A stretch of DNA of 33,020 nt from a virus. The first letter of the stretch is position 1; the number at the start of each line of letters is the position of its first letter. Below are positions 14,986 through 21,173 of the stretch, piece after piece. The stretch is taken from the IMG/VR virus record IMGVR_UViG_3300038701_003480, positions 1-33,020 of that record; one strand, written 5' to 3'. A model generated the notes under the pieces. The model worked only from the letters and a program-made list of their open reading frames with translations. It had not been told where the DNA came from and ran no database searches. A program made the position numbers and the translations under genes.

Positions 14986-15481
14986 ACCGAATTGCTTCAA
15001 ACTCTTTGCGAGTGATCTCCACCACATTTGGATCGCTAGGCTCCCAGCGATCATCTAGCATCACAATAATTACTTCCCCAACAATCTCTACAAATGGGAA
15101 GGTGAACTGTGGAATTTGTGGCAGGTTTAGAATTTCCAGAGGCTTATCATACATGGATCCTTTTAGCCCATTCAAAAGGAAGCTGTTCATGTCTCTCCCT
15201 AATTTGGTCCTCCTGTTTGGCACAAATACCCCTGGGTAATCTTTACTTTCAATCCATATGACTCGATCAACACGGCCCTTGTCAATAAATTCGAACCCAT
15301 CATATTGTGTTACACGTCTGAAGTTTAATTGCCCAGAAGTCCCTAAGTATGCCTTGAATTCAAGCTGAACTCGTTGTTCAATTGCTTCTCTATTGAGTTT
15401 TTCAATTTCACGTTCCTCCTGTCTCATGGAAAACAATTCCTTGTAGACTTTGCATTCTGTGTTTTCGATTTTGTAGTACAT
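14954..15481 (-). CDS. Conserved phage hypothetical protein
   Basis: 175 residues. The N-terminal third is highly charged and helical (MRQEEREIEKLNREAIEQRV). The rest is mixed, with DYPGVFVPNRRTKLGRDMNS and FVEIVGEVIIVMLDDRWEPS. I associate this type of sequence with Bacteroidetes phage early regions, but with no assigned function. It sits between the methyltransferase and the small membrane protein. There is no signal or membrane segment. Confidence 0.65.
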   Translation of the reverse strand: MYYKIENTECKVYKELFSMRQEEREIEKLNREAIEQRVQLEFKAYLGTSGQLNFRRVTQYDGFEFIDKGRVDRVIWIESKDYPGVFVPNRRTKLGRDMNSFLLNGLKGSMYDKPLEILNLPQIPQFTFPFVEIVGEVIIVMLDDRWEPSDPNVVEITRKEFEAIRSEITKSVLEN

Positions 15482-15515
15482 GATTTTTGGTTATGGTCTT
15501 AAATAGACCGCGTGA

Positions 15516-16400
15516 TCACAATGTCATTTCATTCATTTGATCGATCACTTTGAAAATCTCCAAAGCGACCTGTGGAACTATAGCGTTTCCGAATCCTTTG
15601 ATAGATTCGTTTCGCCATTTTGAAAAGGTAATTCCGTCCAATTCGGTGGGAAGCCCATCATTTCCGCCACAAACCGGGGGTTGAGTTGGGAAGTTTTGCC
15701 AGTTTGTTTTCTGGCTCTCTTTGTTAACGAATCTTGGTTTTCCTTCCCAGTTGTCTTGAACCCTTCCGAGGCTTGGGGTGTTGGTAAAAGTCCCCGATTC
15801 GCCATTTCCCCAACTGTCATTCCAAACCCGTTTCCGTTTATGCCCCTCGCCTTCGCCTTTTTTCTCCTTCGATCGATTTTCTCCAGATCTCCTTGATTCG
15901 TGTCCATGACTATCGGAGTAGGCAATAAACCAGACTCGATCTCTTCTGTGGGGAGCGTTGACGGCGCAAGCTGGAAGTATAATCGGCACGACCTCGTACC
16001 CTTCAGCTTCCAGGTCAGATTGCACCTCGTCGAAAACCAATCCCCGGCTCCAACTAACAATTCCGCGAACGTTCTCGCCCACAACCCATATCGGTTGAAT
16101 CTCCCGAATTGCTCTAAGCATTTCTGGCCAGAGATGTCGATCATCTTCTTTTCCTTTTCTTTTTCCGGCAGTGCTGTACGGTTGGCAGGGGAATCCGCCT
16201 GTGAGCACGTCGATTCTCCCTCTCCAAACAGTGAAATCTGTTTTCTTGATATCGTCATAGCTTTTTGCATTTGGCCAGTAGTGACTCAGAACTTTCTTTC
16301 CAAACTCGTTCCATTCACAATGGAATTTGTTTTCCCATCCCATCCATTCAGCGGCGAGGTCAAAGCCTCCAATTCCTGAAAAAAGTGATCCGTGAGTCAT
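15516..16400 (-). CDS. dcm: DNA (cytosine-5) methyltransferase
   Basis: 294 residues with C5-MTase motifs in order: SLFSGIGGFDLA (I, SAM binding), GGFPCQPYS (IV, catalytic Cys), VVGENVRG (VI), RRDRVWFIAYS (VIII), and FGNAIVPQVALEIF (X). The target-recognition region between VIII and X is Gly/Lys/Asn-rich. It would methylate host-type sites on phage DNA to evade restriction; no cognate endonuclease is visible. It overlaps the primase start by 4 bases. A second, protein-like frame lies wholly inside this gene (separate entry). Confidence 0.92.
   Translation of the reverse strand: MTHGSLFSGIGGFDLAAEWMGWENKFHCEWNEFGKKVLSHYWPNAKSYDDIKKTDFTVWRGRIDVLTGGFPCQPYSTAGKRKGKEDDRHLWPEMLRAIREIQPIWVVGENVRGIVSWSRGLVFDEVQSDLEAEGYEVVPIILPACAVNAPHRRDRVWFIAYSDSHGHESRRSGENRSKEKKGEGEGHKRKRVWNDSWGNGESGTFTNTPSLGRVQDNWEGKPRFVNKESQKTNWQNFPTQPPVCGGNDGLPTELDGITFSKWRNESIKGFGNAIVPQVALEIFKVIDQMNEMTL
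15578..16270 (-). CDS. Protein-like overlapping frame nested in the methyltransferase
   Basis: A 230-residue frame on the same strand, shifted relative to the methyltransferase and free of stops. It has two matching blocks ESGLLPTPIVMD and NRGLLPTPQASEG, and near its end LNPRFVAEMMGFPPNWTELP. It also has YGLWARTFAELLVGAGDW and CNLTWKLKGTRSC. From memory, proteins with the same layout (repeated LPTP-A/S-D blocks, then NPRFVxxMMGFPxxW) occur as free-standing phage proteins, so I judge this an overprinted gene rather than a chance frame. Its function is not known to me. The alternative is that one frame merely preserves ancestral sequence. Confidence 0.55.
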   Translation of the reverse strand: MQKAMTISRKQISLFGEGESTCSQADSPANRTALPEKEKEKKMIDISGQKCLEQFGRFNRYGLWARTFAELLVGAGDWFSTRCNLTWKLKGTRSCRLYFQLAPSTLPTEEIESGLLPTPIVMDTNQGDLEKIDRRRKKAKARGINGNGFGMTVGEMANRGLLPTPQASEGFKTTGKENQDSLTKRARKQTGKTSQLNPRFVAEMMGFPPNWTELPFQNGETNLSKDSETL

Positions 16401-17494
16401 GCGACCGGTTCTAGTTTTTGATTCTCTTTTTCGGCACCGTGCATTTTCACAAAGTCTTCGGGGTCTACACCCTTTTCAAACTCGATTACCTTGCACTGTA
16501 AGCCGCTCTTGAGCACTTCTGTAATGGATTTGATCATTGCCCGTTTCCCAGCATCATCACCATCAAATGCGAGGGTGATTGTTCTTACATATCGCTTGAG
16601 TCGTGACACATTCTTTGGTGTGAGCGCAGTACCCATGCATCCAACCGTATTTGAGAAGCCAGCCTCATGGAATGCCATCACATCCGTATATCCTTCCATC
16701 ACAATTGCCTCACGTGATTGATTCATGCTCTTGACGGCATGATTCATCCCAAACAGGGCAGATGACTTATCGAACACCTTACTCTCTCTTCCGTTGATGT
16801 ACTTTGGATCCTTGTCGGTGAACTCTCCACCGGGATATATTCTACCTCCAAAACTCACCACGTTGTTTCTGTGGTCCAGAATGGGTATCATGATCCGGTT
16901 TCTGAAGAAGTCGAACTGCTTAGCCTCGTTCTTTTTTACAACCAGTCCAGCATCAATACACTCGCTCAATATTCCTTTCTCAACAGCCATACCCTTGATG
17001 AAGTCCCAAGAATCTGGAGCATATCCAATCTGCCACTTTATGATTTGGTCTTGACTGAATCGAGAATTGATGTAGGATTTTGCAGGGTGGTCTTCAGGGA
17101 GCTGTCGGTACTGCTCCTGGTACTTGATTGCCGCTGCTTTAAGAATGTCGGTTAGCTTGTATTTCGAGCGCTCTTTATCGGTTACTTGATCTTCATCTTC
17201 GTATTCAACTTGAATTCCGTATTTATCGGCTACCCATTTAATAGCCTCCGGATAAGTCATTCCTTGAGATTCCATCAAGAAGCTGATCGCATTACCTCCC
17301 TTTCCGGAGGAGAAGTCTTTCCAGATTTCTTTTTTCGGAACTACGTAGAACGAAGGCGTTTTTTCAGATGTGAAAGGAGAAAGTCCCTTGTAATCTGCCC
17401 CAGCTTTCTTAAGCTTCACAAACTGCCCAATTACATCTTCAATCTGAACCGACTCAAACACCCGGTCGATAGTGCTACCGCTAATGAGTGTCAT
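16397..17494 (-). CDS. dnaG: DnaG-type primase, zinc-ligand-less, C-terminally short
   Basis: 365 residues from the ATG that overlaps the upstream stop by 4 bases; a TTG further upstream is less likely. Residues 35-80 align with the DnaG CHC2 region, but the ligands are replaced: GLSPFTSEKTPSF, WKDFSSGKGGNAI. The TOPRIM core is intact: IVMEGYTDVMAFHEAG (catalytic Glu) and TLAFDGDDAGKRA (Asp pair). It makes RNA primers. The usual ~150-residue helicase-binding C-terminus is missing; a similar segment starts the helicase at 11924-14155. The zinc-less form is, as I recall, the flavobacterial type. Confidence 0.85.
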   Translation of the reverse strand: MTLISGSTIDRVFESVQIEDVIGQFVKLKKAGADYKGLSPFTSEKTPSFYVVPKKEIWKDFSSGKGGNAISFLMESQGMTYPEAIKWVADKYGIQVEYEDEDQVTDKERSKYKLTDILKAAAIKYQEQYRQLPEDHPAKSYINSRFSQDQIIKWQIGYAPDSWDFIKGMAVEKGILSECIDAGLVVKKNEAKQFDFFRNRIMIPILDHRNNVVSFGGRIYPGGEFTDKDPKYINGRESKVFDKSSALFGMNHAVKSMNQSREAIVMEGYTDVMAFHEAGFSNTVGCMGTALTPKNVSRLKRYVRTITLAFDGDDAGKRAMIKSITEVLKSGLQCKVIEFEKGVDPEDFVKMHGAEKENQKLEPVA

Positions 17495-17922
17495 GCTTTT
17501 TGGGTTTTGAATACAGAAACAAGTCTCTTCCAAAATTCAGCCCATCGCATCTTGAAGGTTGGGCGAATTCGTTTCACATCGGCCGTTTGGATTGGTGTTT
17601 CAGATCTGCGCGTTTCTTTCTTCACTCGAGTAGATTGCACTTTTACCTTCTCACATCCAGCCACGTATCTATCTACTGCATCCCACCCGTACTTGCGTTG
17701 AATCTTCTTGAGCTCTTTGAAGTGGTTTACGTAAAGAGGCATCTGTGTGGCATACCACTTTTTAGGGTCTACATATTTCCCTCCAACCTCATGTGTTCCA
17801 TTCCAAATAAGCGCTTGCCCCAAGAAGCTACGCTGTACCATAATTTGATTACCATCCTTGTCATGGTGCACCATTAAAGGGAGCGATGCGGCAATTGACT
17901 GAAGTGTTTTATTTCTGCTCAT
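17491..17922 (-). CDS. Hypothetical early protein, basic
   Basis: 143 residues, strongly basic in the second half (VKVQSTRVKKETRRSETP) and in FKMRWAEFWKRLVSVF, a possible amphipathic helix. The first 75 residues (MVQRSFLGQALIWNGTHEVG) are mixed. It sits between the DnaA-like and primase genes, with 4-base overlaps on both sides, so it is translationally coupled within the replication operon. A DNA-binding accessory role is possible. I do not recognise a family. Confidence 0.65.
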   Translation of the reverse strand: MSRNKTLQSIAASLPLMVHHDKDGNQIMVQRSFLGQALIWNGTHEVGGKYVDPKKWYATQMPLYVNHFKELKKIQRKYGWDAVDRYVAGCEKVKVQSTRVKKETRRSETPIQTADVKRIRPTFKMRWAEFWKRLVSVFKTQKA

Positions 17923-18290
17923 ATCACGGATTTAATCAGTTCGTCGATTTGGTGAAATCTTTGTTCATACAGCTTATCCACCTCAGAAAGTGCCTCCACA
18001 GTTCGTGAAGCGTGCAAAACGGTTGCATGATCCTTTCCTCCAAGCGCGTTTCCAATAGATGCCAATGCTAATGTTGTTCTCATTCGGAGTGATGCCATTA
18101 TCATTTGGCGGGGTTCACAGATTTCCCTTTTGCGGGTTTTGCTCTTGAGTTCCTTTTCATCAATACCCAACTCAGCGCATACTTTTGAAATAGCCCACTT
18201 TACTCGTAATGATTTTGGGTTCTTGAAATCACTACCGAGTAGACTATTGAGCACAACACTCTCAATTTGAATTCCTCTAAATGCATCCAT
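17919..18290 (-). CDS. Stand-alone DnaA domain IV-like DNA-binding protein
   Basis: 123 residues. The C-terminal part matches the DnaA domain IV layout: SKTRKREICEPRQMIMASLR then TLALASIGNALGGKDHATVL with HASRTV following, the signature that binds DnaA boxes. There is no AAA+ domain. Such isolated DnaA-C proteins may bind the phage origin or block the host initiator. It is the fourth gene from the early promoter and couples by a 4-base overlap to the next gene. The iterons near 11.8 kb are not DnaA boxes, so its target is uncertain. Confidence 0.8.
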   Translation of the reverse strand: MDAFRGIQIESVVLNSLLGSDFKNPKSLRVKWAISKVCAELGIDEKELKSKTRKREICEPRQMIMASLRMRTTLALASIGNALGGKDHATVLHASRTVEALSEVDKLYEQRFHQIDELIKSVI

Positions 18291-18292
18291 GA

Positions 18293-18715
18293 CTATTGGT
18301 TTTTCATTGGGTTAGTCATTACGGGAGCGAGGGTTTTGTCTACCGACTCGGCATACATCTTGAGTTTATCCCACAGATTGAGAATCTCTTCCTTTCCATC
18401 TTCCCATTTTATTTTGTTGATGAACACCTCTTCTTTCTTTAGCATTCGCGCAATAGTGATGTCTTCATTTGCTTGTTTGCATGAAAAGGCATTGGTGAGT
18501 CTCACGACGATATCAGCATCTATGATTGCTCGGATTCGTCTTTTTGCCCGTTCTGCTTCTTCCAGGTCATTGAAGTAGTGGTTTCCGATAAAAGCCTTGG
18601 GGTGTTTAGACTCCATTTTCCAGCGCTGCATGAGCGCTGTGAATTCAGCTTTCGTGCTTTCCAGCTTTTTATCGGAGCCAACGGGGCCAATTACATAAAC
18701 GATGTTGTAATTCAT
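18293..18715 (-). CDS. DUF4406-like protein (nucleoside deoxyribosyltransferase-like)
   Basis: 140 residues. The opening NYNIVYVIGPVGSDKK strand and turn, the middle IIDADIVVRLTNAFSCKQAN and the following EDITIARMLKKEEVFI follow the pattern of DUF4406 and nucleoside 2-deoxyribosyltransferase-like Rossmann proteins, where the Asp before the LTN segment and a later Glu sit near the ligand site. A nucleotide-salvage or nucleotide-binding role is therefore plausible, but the catalytic residues are not certain here. It lies in the early operon. Confidence 0.6.
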   Translation of the reverse strand: MNYNIVYVIGPVGSDKKLESTKAEFTALMQRWKMESKHPKAFIGNHYFNDLEEAERAKRRIRAIIDADIVVRLTNAFSCKQANEDITIARMLKKEEVFINKIKWEDGKEEILNLWDKLKMYAESVDKTLAPVMTNPMKNQ

Positions 18716-18732
18716 AGTGGTTATGGATTTTA

Positions 18733-19005
18733 TCAGCTCTGGTTACAGAACTGGTTGATTTGCTTTAAGAGGGATAGTCCGGAAGCAGATCCGCTTCCTG
18801 GAATTATGCGTTCAATGTGTTGCATGTTGCTCTTGATGAACTTTCGAACGCCGTTGTCATTTGCGTATGGGTAAAACTCAACCCATGTACTCACTTTATT
18901 CAGTGATGGTGCAACCTCATACTCAGGTACAAGAGACTTCCCTGTTTTGATCAGGTACCGTCTTGATCTTACGATCTTCTTCAAAAGCTTTATTCCTTCG
19001 CTCAT
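18733..19005 (-). CDS. Small hypothetical early protein
   Basis: 90 residues, basic N-terminus (MSEGIKLLKKIVRSRRYLIK), soluble, with the middle VSTWVEFYPYANDNGVRKFI. It overlaps the Cro-like gene by 4 bases and is followed by the DUF4406-like gene. No motif is recognised. It is the second gene of the early transcript, a position often held by small regulatory or replication-helper proteins. Confidence 0.6.
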   Translation of the reverse strand: MSEGIKLLKKIVRSRRYLIKTGKSLVPEYEVAPSLNKVSTWVEFYPYANDNGVRKFIKSNMQHIERIIPGSGSASGLSLLKQINQFCNQS

Positions 19006-19268
19006 AGGTCGGCCTCCTCAAGTTTTACCTTACCCTCTGCTACCTTCTCCAACTTTTGTTTGCGATTATCTTCCTCCTCAGCAATCTCAAGGAGCACTCT
19101 TAGAATTTCGTGATGCCGCTTTTTCCCCGTCTTTACCTGAGAGATGTATGAGCTTGAATATGCGCGTGAAGTGCGCTTCTTAACCATATCGATGTAGTCA
19201 CTAGGGAGCCTTGATGCTAGTGCTTCAATTCCCTTTTTCGATAATTGGTGCGGTTTTTGATTCTCCAT
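19002..19268 (-). CDS. Cro-like early regulator (candidate)
   Basis: 88 residues. The segment DMVKKRTSRAYSSSYISQVK then TGKKRHHEILRVLLEIAEEE fits a small helix-turn-helix fold in which SSYISQVKTGKK would be the recognition region. The rest is charged and helical. It is the first gene of the minus-strand early operon and faces the XRE repressor across a 138-base region with operator-like dyads, the classical place for a Cro protein. Confidence 0.6.
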   Translation of the reverse strand: MENQKPHQLSKKGIEALASRLPSDYIDMVKKRTSRAYSSSYISQVKTGKKRHHEILRVLLEIAEEEDNRKQKLEKVAEGKVKLEEADL

Positions 19269-19304
19269 TAACTAATAGTTCACCGATTTTTAACCGATTT
19301 TTTA

Positions 19305-19335
19305 CAAAGGTAAACTTTTACTTTACATTGTCAAG
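19305..19335 (-). promoter_or_regulatory. Early promoter (Bacteroidetes type)
   Basis: Read on the minus strand: CTTGAC, then 17 bases, then TACCTTTG, an exact match to the TAnnTTTG -7 element of Bacteroidetes. Transcription would start about 30 bases before the Cro-like gene. A dyad of operator-like sequence sits just behind it. Confidence 0.7.
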
Positions 19336-19387
19336 TGTTTTGGTATTTCAATACCGTTTAACGGTATCCTGATAAAATAATACTTGA
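19331..19387. promoter_or_regulatory. Divergent control region with nested dyads (operators)
   Basis: A perfect 17-base inverted repeat (ATACCGTT-T-AACGGTAT) is centred at 19359, overlapped by GGTATT-TC-AATACC at 19342-19355. TCAAGT at 19331 and ACTTGA at 19382 are placed symmetrically about the same centre. The symmetry, between repressor and Cro-like genes and beside the early promoter, suggests repressor and Cro binding sites. This is inference from sequence only. Confidence 0.65.
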
Positions 19388-19411
19388 CCTGTAGTACCGA
19401 GATTTGTGTCA

Positions 19412-19807
19412 ATGCCACACACAATACACATAGGACAAGCGATTGATGCGCGCATTAAAGAGCTGGGGCTGCAAAAGAAACATGTAGCCGAGCAAATGGC
19501 CATGTCGCGTCAGAATCTCAACAACATCTTCAACTCCGACACCATTCGTACCGATCAGCTCGAGAAGTTCTGTGAGGTGCTTGAGAAGAACTTCTTCCTC
19601 CTATATAAAGGACTGGGGAATGACATCAATGAGCATGGCGACACCCAGAACATCACGATTCAGATAGATAAAGAAGGTCATTTGAAGGACAGCAATACAG
19701 CAAAGAAGCTTGATGTACTTTACCGGAAAATGAATGAGATATCTGCCCAGTTGGAAGACATTATGAAAGCTGAAGCGATAGCTTCTGTCCAAAAAACGTC
19801 CAAATAA
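19412..19807 (+). CDS. XRE-family repressor (cI-like)
   Basis: 131 residues from ATG; an in-frame GTG lies 6 bases upstream. Residues 10-60 form an HTH of XRE type (KKHVAEQMAMSRQNLNNIFN, with the DQLEKFCEVLEKNFFLL helices after it). The C-terminal part is a coiled coil (LDVLYRKMNEISAQLEDIMK), likely for dimerisation, with no protease domain. It is divergent from the early operon and followed by an intrinsic terminator, so it is the lysogeny repressor candidate. The ATG lies so close to the possible promoter that the mRNA may be leaderless. Confidence 0.8.
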   Translation: MPHTIHIGQAIDARIKELGLQKKHVAEQMAMSRQNLNNIFNSDTIRTDQLEKFCEVLEKNFFLLYKGLGNDINEHGDTQNITIQIDKEGHLKDSNTAKKLDVLYRKMNEISAQLEDIMKAEAIASVQKTSK

Positions 19808-19884
19808 AAGACTTGAAAAATCCCAAAAGCCTTAATAGGACAGGGTTTTAGAACTGCGTGATGCATTCCCGTCCAGACCGCCGG

Positions 19885-19908
19885 GAGCCCTTTCAAACGA
19901 AAGGGCTC
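19885..19908 (+). terminator. Intrinsic terminator after the repressor
   Basis: Perfect 10-base arms GAGCCCTTTC and GAAAGGGCTC with an AAAC loop, followed by TCTTATT. It stops transcripts from the repressor before integrase. A broader inverted repeat (CCAGACCG with CGCTCTGG) surrounds it. Confidence 0.75.
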
Positions 19909-19913
19909 TCTTA

Positions 19914-19935
19914 TTAAAAAGCTTCTATACACCGC
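19914..19935. repeat. 22-bp direct repeat, copy 1 (upstream of integrase)
   Basis: AAAAAGCTTCTATACACCGCT-C, repeated with a single change at 29001-29022. It lies between the repressor terminator and the integrase start, where an att or arm-binding site could be. The role is unproven. Confidence 0.6.
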
Positions 19936-19967
19936 TCTGGATGGGGATTTTAGAAATAAATGAACCA

Positions 19968-21173
19968 ATGAGCCAAAACGTACAAAAAAGCAATTCTGGA
20001 CAGGATTTGTCCAAAATTCGTCCAACCGACTTCAGGTTTTCGAAAACCGTTTATCTCAACTCTTATCGAGATGAATCTGGAAGAGGTCAGGTTTACCTCA
20101 GTGTGACCATAAACCGCAAGAGAACCAAGATCCCATTGGGCATATATGTGCGCCCTGATCATTTCTCTAAAAAGTCAAAACGCATCCTCTCATCATGCAA
20201 AGAGGCCAACGATTACAATCTCATCATCGGCCAAGCAGAAAAAAAGGCAAACGACATACTCGTTCGTCATCGGCTGGATGACAAGCCGATTTCGGCATCT
20301 GAGTTCAAGAGCAAGTATTTCTCAGGTCCTAGTACCGGAAACTTCATCGAGTTTGGACTGGCAACTATCAAAAAAAGATCGGGTGAACTCAGTGCTCAAA
20401 CCATCCGCACACAAAAAGGAGATTTTGGAAAGTTGACTGAATTCAAGTCATACATTGGATTTGGAGATTTAGACTATCAACTCATCTTCGATTTTAACCA
20501 CTGGATGAGCACCCACCTACTGAATAAGCAGAACACCCGCCAAAAAACATTAAAGACAATCCGTACCTACGTTCGAATAGCATTGAAGCAAGGGTACATT
20601 GCTGAAGATCCTTTTAAGGATTTCAAGATATCGGTACAGAAAACCCAAAAGGTATATCTCGAACCGGATGAAGTAAAGAGGCTTGAGGGATTGTACGATA
20701 GTGGCGAGTTGCCTACTGGCTTGCAGAACACTCTACAGTGTTTTCTGTTCTGCTGCTTTTGCGGTGGAGTTCGTGTTTCTGACGTTAAGCAGCTCAACCA
20801 ACACAACGTGAAAGGCAATCGATTGGTCTACGTTCCTCAGAAAACCAGGTCAAAAAGCACCAAGATGGTGGAGGTTCCTATAATTGATCGCGCAAAAAAA
20901 TACATGAATAAAGAAGGCATGTTGGTAAACTCCTACACCAACCAGGTGATGAATCGAAACCTAAAAAGGATTGCCAATCTTGCCAACATAGATAAGAAGG
21001 TGACTTTTCACGTGTCGAGACACACCTTTGCCACGCTATTCATTAACACTGGAGGAAGCGCAGAAGTTTTGCGTCCGCTCATGGGGCATGAAAGCCTTAA
21101 GTCGACCATGGTATATGTGTCGGTTACAGAGCAGGCGAAAAAGGAACAGATATCACGGATGAACAATGTTTAG
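19968..21173 (+). CDS. int: Tyrosine-family site-specific integrase
   Basis: 401 residues from the second ATG (MSQNVQKS), which has an A-rich upstream region; an ATG at 19941 is the alternative. The N-terminus is an arm-binding domain (YLNSYRDESGRGQVYLSVTI), the middle a SAM-like core-binding domain, and the C-terminus the catalytic domain: GGVRVSDVKQL (Arg), HVSRHTFATLF (His-x-x-Arg), LMGHESLKSTMVYVS (His and Tyr). It integrates and excises the phage. It is convergent with the tape-measure gene: the two stop codons overlap (21170-21173). Confidence 0.92.
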   Translation: MSQNVQKSNSGQDLSKIRPTDFRFSKTVYLNSYRDESGRGQVYLSVTINRKRTKIPLGIYVRPDHFSKKSKRILSSCKEANDYNLIIGQAEKKANDILVRHRLDDKPISASEFKSKYFSGPSTGNFIEFGLATIKKRSGELSAQTIRTQKGDFGKLTEFKSYIGFGDLDYQLIFDFNHWMSTHLLNKQNTRQKTLKTIRTYVRIALKQGYIAEDPFKDFKISVQKTQKVYLEPDEVKRLEGLYDSGELPTGLQNTLQCFLFCCFCGGVRVSDVKQLNQHNVKGNRLVYVPQKTRSKSTKMVEVPIIDRAKKYMNKEGMLVNSYTNQVMNRNLKRIANLANIDKKVTFHVSRHTFATLFINTGGSAEVLRPLMGHESLKSTMVYVSVTEQAKKEQISRMNNV

